Of a DNA stretch of 34,786 nt, positions 16,812-23,517 are shown in pieces. The DNA is from GCA-2725625 sp964574215. GTDB lineage: Bacteria > Pseudomonadota > Alphaproteobacteria > Rhodospirillales > UBA2165. The stretch spans positions 1 through 34,786 of the forward strand of contig CAZNLR010000050.1 of NCBI GenBank assembly GCA_964574215.1, given 5' to 3'. A model generated the notes under the pieces. That model was given only the letters and a program-made list of their open reading frames with translations. It was not told where the DNA came from and searched no databases. Within the stretch, counting starts at the first letter, position 1. Every line of letters starts with the position of its first letter. The position numbers and the translations under genes are program-made.

Positions 16812-17561
16812 ATGAGACTTGAAGGAAAAAAGGCCATCGTCACCGGCGCCGGCGGCGGTATCGGGCGGGCCATCTGCGTCGATTTCGCCAAAGAAGGCGC
16901 CAGCCAGATTTGCCTCGACGTCAATGAGGATACCGTCAACGAAACCGTCAAGGAGATTACCGATCTAGGCGGTAAGGCCGTGGCAATGGTGGCCGATGTG
17001 GCCGAAGAGCAAACCGCCATCGATGCGGTCAAGTTGGCGGTCGACACGTTCGGCGGGCTCAACGTACTGGTCAGCAACGCCATCACCGATATCCCTTATG
17101 TGCCGTTGACCGAAATCGACGCCGATGACTGGCGCCGCCTGATGGATGTCAATTTCAATAGCTCCTACCTCTTTTGCAAACACGCCATTCCGGAAATGGA
17201 AAAGGAGGGCGGCGGCAGCATTATCCTGGTCGCCTCCCAATTGGGCAGGGTCGCGCGGCCGGGCCGGCCCTGGTATTGCGGCGCCAAGGGCGGCTTGATC
17301 AACATGGCGCGCGCGATTGCGTTGGATCACGCCAAGCAAGGCATCCGCTGCAACGCCCTGTCGCCGGGACCGATTGAAACCGGCCGCTATGTGAGTAATT
17401 TCGCCAGCGTCGAAGAGGCACGGCAGAACAACTTTACTTTGTTTGACCGGCTCGGCCTACCGGAAGAAATTTCACCCGGTGCCGTTTTTCTCGCCAGCGA
17501 TGAATCCTCCTTTATGACCGGATCGGATTTGCTCATCGACGGCGGCTTTACGGCGGTTTGA
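16812..17561 (+). CDS. Short-chain dehydrogenase/reductase (SDR)
   Basis: 249-residue classical SDR with the NAD(P)-binding motif TGAGGGIG at 11-18 and D62-V63 in ADV. The usual NNAG block is altered to SNAI (88-91). Catalytic residues are S142 in ASQLG, Y155 and K159 in YCGAK, with the N-S-Y-K tetrad Asn in MDVNF. The C-terminal SPGPIETG and SFMTGSDLLIDGG are typical. GGGGAAAG precedes the ATG. It is divergent from the UPF0261 gene and precedes the DRE-TIM enzyme gene by 180 bases. The substrate is not known, but the setting suggests catabolism of a hydroxylated or keto acid compound. Confidence 0.93.
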   Translation: MRLEGKKAIVTGAGGGIGRAICVDFAKEGASQICLDVNEDTVNETVKEITDLGGKAVAMVADVAEEQTAIDAVKLAVDTFGGLNVLVSNAITDIPYVPLTEIDADDWRRLMDVNFNSSYLFCKHAIPEMEKEGGGSIILVASQLGRVARPGRPWYCGAKGGLINMARAIALDHAKQGIRCNALSPGPIETGRYVSNFASVEEARQNNFTLFDRLGLPEEISPGAVFLASDESSFMTGSDLLIDGGFTAV

Positions 17562-17740
17562 TATTGCTTTGACGGACGACAATGAACTTTTGAACGAGAC
17601 CGGTTAGACTCGCATTATGACGCGTTGACAGGCGGAGACTGGTTCCGTACATTCCGCCGTCTAATGCAGTCTTATATAAGATTTCACCGCCTTAAAACTT
17701 AGAGATTTACATTGAGCGGAATACCCAGGAGGAAGATTTA

Positions 17741-18967
17741 ATGACCGACACCCCATGGAAAACAGACGGCTGGTTCACCAGCCCCTGGAACTTCGAACCG
17801 GAAGTCACCAAGGATTGGAAATTCCCGGAAAAAATTCAAATTCACGACGTCACCCTGCGTGACGGCGAACAACAGGCCGGATTGGCTTTCGATTACGATG
17901 ACAAAATCCGTATCGCCGAGGCGCTGGCCGAAGCGGGTGTGCACCGGATCGAGGCCGGTATGCCGGTGGTCTCCAAGGATGACGCCAAAGTGGTCGCCGA
18001 ACTGGCCCGCCGGGACTTTGGCCCCAAGGTCTATTCCTTCGCCCGCTGCATGGTGGACGACGTCAAACGCGCCGTCGACGCCGGCGTCAAAGGCGTCATT
18101 ATGGAAGTTCCCGCCAGTCCGCATCTGATTGAAAAAGGCTATCGCTGGGAATTGGACCGGGCCATCGATCTTTCCATTGAATCAACCACCTTCGCCCGGG
18201 ATCAAGGTCTGGAAGTTGTTTTCTTCCCCATCGATTTCACCCGCTCGGATCTTACCTGGGTGTGCGACTTGATCGAACGCGTGGGCACGGAAGGCCACAT
18301 GGACGGCTTGGCTCTGGTGGATACCATGGGCGCCACGTCGATTCACGCCATGCAGTATTTCGTCCGCACCATGAAATCCCGCTTTTCGGACATTCCTCTG
18401 GAAGCCCACTTCCACATGGATTTCGGCATGGGTATCGCCAACACCATCATGGCGGTCTCGGAAGGCGTCGAGGTCATCCAGTCCACCGTTCTTGGTTTGG
18501 GCGAGCGGGCCGGCAACGTGCCCATGGAAGAAACCGTCATGGCGCTCTTGACTCTTTACGGCATCGACATCGGCATCAAAACCGAACAGTTGAAACCGTT
18601 GGCCGATCTGGTCCAGGAAATCTCCGGCGCCATCGTGCCGCTGAACCGGCCCATCGTCGGCGACGATCTGTTCAAAATCGAATCCGGCATCATCGCCACC
18701 TGGCTCCTGAATTGCGGCGACGAATTCCAGACCGAAGTCGTGCCTTTCCGCCCCAGGTTGGTCGGTCAGGCCGAACCTCAGGCGGTGATGGGCAAGGGCT
18801 CCGGCATCGATAACTGCAAGCACTTCCTGGATAAATTCCAAATCCAGGCGTCGGATGAAGAAGCCATGGAAGTTCTTATGGCCGTCAAGGAATGGGGCCT
18901 CATCCACAAGCGTCTCATGAAAGACGAGGAGTTCAAAGAACTGGCCGAAGACGTACTGTCTAACTAA
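17741..18967 (+). CDS. DRE-TIM metallolyase-type enzyme (HMGL-like: homocitrate/2-isopropylmalate synthase or HMG-CoA lyase family)
   Basis: 408-residue enzyme of the HMGL-like TIM-barrel family that makes or breaks a carbon-carbon bond next to a carbonyl, usually with acetyl-CoA or acyl-CoA. The metal/substrate motif is LRDGEQQAG (R40, D41), the metal-binding HxH is H223 and H225 in HFHMDFG, and GLGERAGN follows. The barrel covers about residues 32-300, with a helical C-terminal section after it but no LeuA regulatory domain, so it is probably not classical LeuA. It has an unusual N-terminal lead of about 30 residues rich in Trp. AGGAGGAAG precedes the ATG, and an intrinsic terminator follows. 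The precise substrate is unknown. Confidence 0.85.
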   Translation: MTDTPWKTDGWFTSPWNFEPEVTKDWKFPEKIQIHDVTLRDGEQQAGLAFDYDDKIRIAEALAEAGVHRIEAGMPVVSKDDAKVVAELARRDFGPKVYSFARCMVDDVKRAVDAGVKGVIMEVPASPHLIEKGYRWELDRAIDLSIESTTFARDQGLEVVFFPIDFTRSDLTWVCDLIERVGTEGHMDGLALVDTMGATSIHAMQYFVRTMKSRFSDIPLEAHFHMDFGMGIANTIMAVSEGVEVIQSTVLGLGERAGNVPMEETVMALLTLYGIDIGIKTEQLKPLADLVQEISGAIVPLNRPIVGDDLFKIESGIIATWLLNCGDEFQTEVVPFRPRLVGQAEPQAVMGKGSGIDNCKHFLDKFQIQASDEEAMEVLMAVKEWGLIHKRLMKDEEFKELAEDVLSN

Positions 18968-18989
18968 CCGGCTTTATAAAGATATGATT

Positions 18990-19022
18990 GAGGGGCGGGT
19001 CGTATGACCTGCCTCTTTTTTT
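18990..19022 (+). terminator. Intrinsic terminator after the DRE-TIM enzyme gene
   Basis: GAGGGGCGGGTC, loop GTAT, GACCTGCCTC, then seven T. The stem is about ten pairs with one bulge. This is a strong canonical terminator 23 bases after the stop codon, so the downstream cupin operon needs its own promoter. Confidence 0.9.
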
Positions 19023-19032
19023 GATGCGCGGG

Positions 19033-19087
19033 AAAAAGTGTACCAGGAATAATTTTTTGAAAGAAAATATTTCCTGGTACACTTTTT
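19033..19087. repeat. Perfect 17-bp inverted repeat before the cupin-selenoprotein operon
   Basis: AAAAAGTGTACCAGGAA (19033-19049) and its exact complement (19071-19087) flank an AT-rich 21-base loop. With A-tract and T-tract ends it could work as a bidirectional terminator. The right arm also lies directly upstream of a possible -10 box, TACAAT (19092-19097), so it could be an operator for the operon that starts at 19132. Confidence 0.8.
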
Positions 19088-19131
19088 ATTCTACAATAAA
19101 CGAAAGAGAATAAATAAAGGGAAGGTTCGCT

Positions 19132-19599
19132 ATGGCCAATGAAAAAAACCGGGCAAAAACTTTAGGCCCCGATGGCGGCAATCTTTATGAGCGCGCCAAC
19201 GATATGTTCGTCAAGGTGACGGCGGGCGACACCGACGGTTCCTACGAAGTCTGCGAGGAACGCTGCCCGCCGGGTTTCGCGTCCCGGCCCCATATGCACA
19301 CCGTCAGCCACGAAACTTTTTATGTCCTTGAAGGCAGCGCGACGTTCCTGCTGGGAGATGAGCGTCACGACGGCACGGTTGGTGATCTGATCCACATTCC
19401 GCCCAACGTGCCCCATCAGATGATCGCCGGCGATGACGGCGTTCGGGTTTTGATGGTTTACAGCCCCGGCACCACCGAAGCCATGTTCGCCGACATGACG
19501 GCGCTCACCCCGGATCAGCGGGCCGATTTCAAAACCGGCGCGGCGGTGGCAGCCAAGCACAACACCGTCTGGGTCGAAGATTTTCCTCCCAAGGAATAA
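19132..19599 (+). CDS. Cupin domain protein
   Basis: 155-residue single-domain cupin. The metal-binding residues of motif 1 are H54, H56 and E61 in PHMHTVSHETFYVLEG; motif 2 has GDLIHIPPNVPHQM with H95. Such proteins are dioxygenases, isomerases or small-molecule sensors, and the substrate is not known. A good AAGG-type ribosome site precedes ATG 19132. It is the first gene of a three-gene set with the selenoprotein (17 bases downstream) and its paralogue. Cupins are often found next to carboxymuconolactone-decarboxylase-family genes, which supports a shared pathway. Confidence 0.9.
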   Translation: MANEKNRAKTLGPDGGNLYERANDMFVKVTAGDTDGSYEVCEERCPPGFASRPHMHTVSHETFYVLEGSATFLLGDERHDGTVGDLIHIPPNVPHQMIAGDDGVRVLMVYSPGTTEAMFADMTALTPDQRADFKTGAAVAAKHNTVWVEDFPPKE

Positions 19600-19616
19600 C
19601 CGAGCAGGAGTAAATC

Positions 19617-20261
19617 ATGCCGCATATCAGCATGCTGGAGATCGACGATCTCAAGAAAACAAAATTGGCGCCCTATGTGGAGAAAAGCCTGGAACTGCGG
19701 GCGCCGGACCCTGCCTTTCACGCCATGATGGGCCACAACGAGGATTTATCAAAATCCATGTATGTGGCTTGGTCGACGGTTTTCAACCGCGGCAAGGTCG
19801 ATCACAAATTGAAGGAGATCATCCGCGTCCAGCTCTCCCGCATGGCCGATTGTAATTATTGAGGCAATGTCCGGTCTGCTTCGGCGAAGCAGCAGGGATT
19901 GACGGAAGAGATGATCGACGACGGCATCGACAACTATGCCGCCTCGGATAACTTCACGGCAGCGGAAAAGCTGTCTTTGCGTTATTCGGAATTAATGGCG
20001 GAAGAACCGGAGAAGATCGACGACGCTTTTTACGATGAGCTTAGAAAACACTATTCGACGGAGGAAATCGTCGAACTGGGTGCTTTCATCGGTTTCAATA
20101 TTGGTTACCACACATTTTTCGGCACCCTCGATTTCTACCCCATGTTCACGCCCGACGGCGAGTTGGTGAGCCAGGAAGAATCGAAACGGGTATACGGCGA
20201 CACGCCGGTCTCCCATTTAAAGGCGGCCACCGATCCAAAATCCAATAAGGCGGCGGAATAA
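19617..20261 (+). CDS. Predicted AhpD-like selenoprotein (carboxymuconolactone decarboxylase family, UGA read as Sec)
   Basis: A TGA at 19860-19862 splits this gene into 81 and 132 codons, but the two halves are in the same frame and together make a normal 214-residue AhpD/CMD-family protein. Before the stop is VDHKLKEIIRVQLSRMADCNY, and after it GNVRSASAKQQGLTEE. The TGA is codon 82 and sits where the second cysteine of the redox CxxC should be, giving C79-N-Y-U82. The halves align without gaps to the next gene around this region, including its intact equivalent codon. A SECIS-like hairpin follows. AGGAG precedes ATG 19617. I infer a thiol/selenol redox enzyme, perhaps a peroxidase or reductase. 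The alternatives, a pseudogene or sequencing error, fit less well because codon structure and conservation continue after the TGA. The Sec machinery is not visible in the window. Confidence 0.85.
19863..19901 (+). promoter_or_regulatory. Bacterial SECIS-like RNA element
   Basis: Directly after the TGA, CTGCTTC (19876-19882) pairs perfectly with GAAGCAG (19886-19892) around a GGC loop (19883-19885). The 17-nt hairpin begins 13 nt after the TGA and its loop opens with G. In E. coli fdhF the 17-nt upper stem-loop begins 11 nt after the UGA. A lower stem CAAT/ATTG (19865-19868 with 19898-19901) plus CC/GG extends it. This fits the stem, loop and distance ranges known for SelB-binding bacterial SECIS elements. 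Confidence 0.75.
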
Positions 20262-20268
20262 AAAGAGC

Positions 20269-20814
20269 ATGTCAGCCGTCGATCTCATCCCTCTTGAAGA
20301 CATCAGTCATCCCAAGATCAAGGAAATGATGGCGGTGGCCCGGGACTGGAATGTGCCCGATCAAAGGTTCTTCCAGATTTTGGCCCATGCCCCCGGCTAC
20401 GCCCAGGCCATTTTCGACGCCATGCATAGGTCTTTCGCCGAAGGAAATGTGGATCACAAGTTGAAAGAAATCATGCGAATCCTGTTGGCGCGGCAGGCTC
20501 AGGATCCTTACTTCGCATCAATGCGCTCAAAAAAAGCCCTGGCGGACGGTTTGACCGAAGGACGGATTGCCGCCGGTTACGGCGATTTCGAAAATGACGA
20601 TCAATTTAGCGAGGCCGAAAAGTGGGCACTCAGCTACGCCCGCCTGATGTACACGGAGCCGAAAAAAGTAAACGGCGATTTTTATGCTGAAGGAAAGAAA
20701 TATTTCAGCGAGGCCGAGATCATGGAGTTGGGCTCCTTTATCGCCCTCCATTACGGTGTCCAGGTCTTCATGCGAACCCTGGGCGTGGGCGGCCGGGTGA
20801 AGCCGAAAAACTAA
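20269..20814 (+). CDS. AhpD-like paralogue lacking the redox cysteines
   Basis: 181-residue carboxymuconolactone-decarboxylase-family protein. It aligns with the selenoprotein over most of its length (shared VDHKLKEI, GLTE, AEKWALSYARLM-like block, MELGSFI) and without a gap through the active site. Where the selenoprotein has C79 and U82, this protein has D79 and F82 (DPYF), so it cannot do CxxC/CxxU thiol chemistry. It begins 7 bases after the selenoprotein stop, on the same transcript, with a poor ribosome site that suggests coupling. A regulatory or structural partner role is inferred. Its stop overlaps the stop of the convergent methyltransferase gene. Confidence 0.88.
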   Translation: MSAVDLIPLEDISHPKIKEMMAVARDWNVPDQRFFQILAHAPGYAQAIFDAMHRSFAEGNVDHKLKEIMRILLARQAQDPYFASMRSKKALADGLTEGRIAAGYGDFENDDQFSEAEKWALSYARLMYTEPKKVNGDFYAEGKKYFSEAEIMELGSFIALHYGVQVFMRTLGVGGRVKPKN

Positions 20815-21413
20815 TTCCTTAAACTGAAAACCGCGCCGTAGTGATAGGGCGGCAGGTCGACGACCTCATTCAGGGTGAACCCCGCCGGCTCGATCAACGC
20901 CTGCACCTCATCGGGCGTCATGCGCATTTCGGTCTTGGGACCACGGGGCTCACCCGAAACGGGTGTCTTCTCACGCTCAATCCTGTGCCAGTTGACGATG
21001 GTAAATCGGCCTCCGGGATTGAGCGCCGCCGCCGCACATCTTACCAATGCCGGTTTATCGGGAACGCCGTGGAAGGTATTGGCGATCAGAATATAGTCTA
21101 CTTTTTCCGGCAATAGTGTCGCCATCGCCATGGCGTCACCCTCGAGCCAGGCCGCGACCCGGCCGCCGCAAGCAGCTACTTCTTCTTTGGCCTTGTCCAG
21201 CATGGCGGCGTCGAGATCAAGCGCGTACACATTACCCTGAACCATTTTCGACAGGGGGCCGGTGAAATAACCGTCGCCGCAACAAAGATCAAGGACACTC
21301 ATATCGGCGCCGATCCCCAGCTTTATCAGAAGCTTCTCCGGTTCCGGCCACAGAACCGACCACCAGGCCCGGTCGGGCATTGCCGTTGCCGGAAAATTTG
21401 CTGGTTCGTTCAT
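20811..21413 (-). CDS. Class I SAM-dependent methyltransferase
   Basis: 200-residue methyltransferase with motif I VLDLCCGDGYFTG (about residues 39-51), acidic strand-2 end YALDLDAAML, and later motifs WLEGDAMAM, DYILIANTFHGV, LNPGGRFTIVNWH. It resembles UbiE/type 11 enzymes without the UbiE signatures. The frame is open to 21485, but GGAGGAGG lies 4 and 7 bases before two consecutive ATGs (21416 and 21413); the second has the better spacing. It is convergent with the AhpD-like paralogue and shares a few bases of stop codons with it. The substrate is not known. Confidence 0.86.
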   Translation of the reverse strand: MNEPANFPATAMPDRAWWSVLWPEPEKLLIKLGIGADMSVLDLCCGDGYFTGPLSKMVQGNVYALDLDAAMLDKAKEEVAACGGRVAAWLEGDAMAMATLLPEKVDYILIANTFHGVPDKPALVRCAAAALNPGGRFTIVNWHRIEREKTPVSGEPRGPKTEMRMTPDEVQALIEPAGFTLNEVVDLPPYHYGAVFSLRN

Positions 21414-21551
21414 CATCCCCCCTCCTCCGCAGCAATATAAATACGGATTCCAACCGAGGCAATTCCTCCTTATTGCTCTTCTCATTGTCCTCTTTTGGAA
21501 CTAATCTTAACAGCCAGGGAAACGACAAGGGGCATTGAGGAGATTGTGCTC

Positions 21552-22304
21552 GTGCGGACGGCGGTATTGATCCTTTTAATTGCGGCAGCAGTTGTGATTT
21601 TCGGCACAAGGGCGGTGGCGGCCAAACCATTCGTTATTGCCGTAGAAAATAAAGACTGGGACCCTTTCTACCAGTGGCGGAACGGCAAGGTTTCGGGCGC
21701 TTGCATCGATCTTGCCCGGGTTATTTTGAAAAATGTCGGCTACGAAGCTCGCTTCATACCCCGGCCCTGGTCCCGCGTTCTTCATGAGGTTAAAGCCAAA
21801 AAAGTGGATGCCGGGCTTTGCGGCAACTTGAATGAAGATCGTTCAAAGTGGGCTCACTTTCCGGAAGAGCCGATGTTCGTTTACGACGTTACTCTGTTTT
21901 CAACACCGTCATCTTCTTTGCTGAAATCCCGATTGAAGGATCTAAAGGGTAAAATATTTGGGGTCCTGCGGGGCTACTCCTTTGCCGGCGCTGAGAAAAT
22001 CCTGGCCGAGAACGGCGCTTCGGTGCACCCGTTCAACAGCCGCAAAGCGATCATCCTCAATATGGTGAAAGGCCGAATCGATGGTGCCATGGATGGCAGA
22101 TATCCCTTTTTACCCGTCGCAAAAAAAATGGGCTATGAGGGTAAGGTGGTTGCATTCCGGCAGTTGAACCAGGCTTCCGCCTATCTGTTTTTGAGCCAGA
22201 AACCCGGTTACAAACGACTCGCCAAAAGCCTGTCGACGATGCTCAGACGGATCAAATCGGCTTCCGCTTTCCGGGAACTTTTGGACCAATACGGTACGCC
22301 TTAG
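21552..22304 (+). CDS. Periplasmic solute-binding protein (SBP family 3-like)
   Basis: 250-residue exported protein. From the GTG at 21552 the signal peptide is MRT followed by a hydrophobic run and AVAA before KPFVIA. GAGGAG lies nine bases upstream; the GTG at 21546 and an ATG at 21495 are alternatives. The mature part has the two-lobe pattern of family 3 binding proteins: GACIDLARVILKNVGY, PRPWSRVLHEVKAKKVDAGLCGN, LKGKIFGVLRGYSF, MVKGRIDGAMDG. It has no permease or ATPase next to it, so it may be a stand-alone sensor-type binding protein. The ligand is unknown. Confidence 0.87.
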   Translation: MRTAVLILLIAAAVVIFGTRAVAAKPFVIAVENKDWDPFYQWRNGKVSGACIDLARVILKNVGYEARFIPRPWSRVLHEVKAKKVDAGLCGNLNEDRSKWAHFPEEPMFVYDVTLFSTPSSSLLKSRLKDLKGKIFGVLRGYSFAGAEKILAENGASVHPFNSRKAIILNMVKGRIDGAMDGRYPFLPVAKKMGYEGKVVAFRQLNQASAYLFLSQKPGYKRLAKSLSTMLRRIKSASAFRELLDQYGTP

Positions 22305-22337
22305 GTTTATTTTAGATCACCTGCGCAGACGGAATTA

Positions 22338-22346
22338 TGGTATAAT
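22338..22346 (+). promoter_or_regulatory. Extended -10 promoter for the YbaK-domain gene
   Basis: TGGTATAAT is a consensus -10 hexamer (22341-22346) with the TGn extension. A clear -35 box is not present, as is common for extended -10 promoters. Transcription should start near 22353 and give a leader of about 50 bases. Confidence 0.55.
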
Positions 22347-22373
22347 GATGGGCTAGAGGCTCCATCCTGAGAG

Positions 22374-22398
22374 CCCCCCTATTTTCAATAGAGGAGGG
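22374..22398 (+). promoter_or_regulatory. Leader hairpin that buries the Shine-Dalgarno site
   Basis: CTATT (22379-22383) pairs with AATAG (22387-22391) around a 3-base loop. CC and CCC (22374-22378) then pair with GG and GGG of the ribosome site (22393-22398), leaving A22392 and A22395 bulged. The start ATG is at 22404. An upstream GGCTC/GAGCC stem (22358-22362 with 22371-22375) competes for the outer C bases. This resembles an RNA thermometer or another translational switch. Confidence 0.5.
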
Positions 22399-22403
22399 TT
22401 GCT

Positions 22404-22874
22404 ATGGCTATCTCGATTACACTCAAGCAATATTTGGCCGACAATCACATCGTTTACGATGAACTTCTGCACGAACGCTCTTATACGGCGCTTGAAACCG
22501 CCGAAGCCGCTCATATTTCTGGTAATTGTATCGTCAAAGCCGTTCTTTTGTCGGACGGTGAGGAATACCTACTGGCGACTTTGCCGGCCAGCCGACGCCT
22601 GGAGTTGGCGCGACTTTGTGAATTCCTGGATAACGATTTCACTTTGGCCACCGAAGAGGAGGCGTCTGAAATATTCGGCGACTGCGACGTCGGCGCCCTA
22701 CCGGCGGCAGGCGATGCTTACGGACTGGAAGTCGTCTGGGACGATGCGCTGGCGGCCGAAGGTGACGTCTATTTCGAAGGCGGTGACCATGAAACCTTGA
22801 TCCATGTTGACCGGAAAGACTTCGAAAGAATGATGGCCGGCGCCCGGCATGCCCATATTACGTGGACGCCGTAG
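22404..22874 (+). CDS. YbaK/EbsC-type aminoacyl-tRNA deacylase domain protein
   Basis: 156-residue protein of the tRNA-editing (YbaK/ProX-like) fold. It keeps the conserved lysine in NCIVKAVLLSDGEEYLLATLPASRRL and the later GDCDVGALPAAGDAYGL block, with AEGDVYFEGGDHETLIHVDRKDFERMM at the end. These domains hydrolyse mischarged tRNAs such as Cys- or Ala-tRNAPro in trans. Which tRNA it edits cannot be told. A strong GAGGAGGG precedes the ATG but can be masked by a hairpin. The gene is convergent with the cyclic-nucleotide-binding gene. Confidence 0.87.
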   Translation: MAISITLKQYLADNHIVYDELLHERSYTALETAEAAHISGNCIVKAVLLSDGEEYLLATLPASRRLELARLCEFLDNDFTLATEEEASEIFGDCDVGALPAAGDAYGLEVVWDDALAAEGDVYFEGGDHETLIHVDRKDFERMMAGARHAHITWTP

Positions 22875-22933
22875 ATATTTCCCTATGGCAGCCGGGAAAT
22901 AAATCGGTACTTATCGGTCGGAAATTAGACCGG

Positions 22934-23419
22934 TCAATGAGTTGATTTACCGGCAATCCTGTTGGTGGCACGCAAGCGGCGTGACAGGGTCACGGCCAGG
23001 GAATGGTATAACCGTTGGCCGAATTCAGGCTGGAATTTAAGCGTTTCTCTCAACCCCATATTGTCGACGCGGAACACTTCTACGTGGCCTTCCGCGATAA
23101 CATCGGCGCTGACGCCGGCGCCATCCAGGAACGACATCTCGCCGAAAATACTGCCCGAACTTAAACGCGCCAATTCTATCCTTTCGTCACCGTCCGACCG
23201 TTCAATACGAACCTCCCCGTCGGATATGAAATATATGGCGTCGCCGACCTTCCCTTCTTTCAAAATGATGTCGTTGTGATGGAAGACTTCGCGGATGCCC
23301 AGCCGGAAAAAGGCGCTCCAATCCTGAACGTTGAGTTTGCTCAATACCTCAACACCGCTGCCGCCCAGCGGCTCAGCGAATTCATATGACGGTAGTGAAT
23401 GAATATTATCTCTTCCCAC
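22934..23419 (-). CDS. Stand-alone cyclic nucleotide-binding domain protein
   Basis: 161-residue Crp-type sensor domain without the helix-turn-helix. The beta-roll is clear (HHNDIILKEGKVGDAIYFISDGEVRIER, LSSGSIFGEMSFLDG, ADVIAEGHVEVFRVD), followed by a long C-helix. In the phosphate-binding cassette the usual Arg after GEM.. (RSA type) is replaced (GVSADV), so cAMP or cGMP binding is doubtful. The GTG start at 23419 lies inside an 11-bp inverted repeat arm, so the start is uncertain. It may be a protein-protein regulatory module, since no effector domain or DNA-binding domain is fused. Confidence 0.82.
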   Translation of the reverse strand: MGRDNIHSLPSYEFAEPLGGSGVEVLSKLNVQDWSAFFRLGIREVFHHNDIILKEGKVGDAIYFISDGEVRIERSDGDERIELARLSSGSIFGEMSFLDGAGVSADVIAEGHVEVFRVDNMGLRETLKFQPEFGQRLYHSLAVTLSRRLRATNRIAGKSTH

Positions 23420-23475
23420 TGCGGCCCCGCGCCCAAAAGTCGCTGATTATTCAGCGATCACATTGGGCCGCAGTG
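23417..23475. repeat. Nested inverted repeats over the start of the cNMP-domain gene
   Basis: The outer arms CACTGCGGCCC (23417-23427) and GGGCCGCAGTG (23465-23475) are an exact 11-bp match. Inside them TCGCTGA (23440-23446) and TCAGCGA (23451-23457) form a 7-bp stem with a TTAT loop. The left arm includes the GTG start codon of the minus-strand gene, so the structure may control its translation. Confidence 0.7.
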
Positions 23476-23517
23476 TGACACAAAATATAAATTATATCAA
23501 TTCTTAGAATCAGACCA

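Noticed and set aside
17631..17665. Possible terminator GGCGGA/TCCGCC after the SDR gene
   Set aside because: The loop is long (about 17 bases) and no T-run follows.
19617..19862. Separate 81-residue protein ending at the TGA, with a second gene starting at 19899
   Set aside because: Both parts are in one frame and together make one complete AhpD-like domain; a start at 19899 would omit the active-site half.
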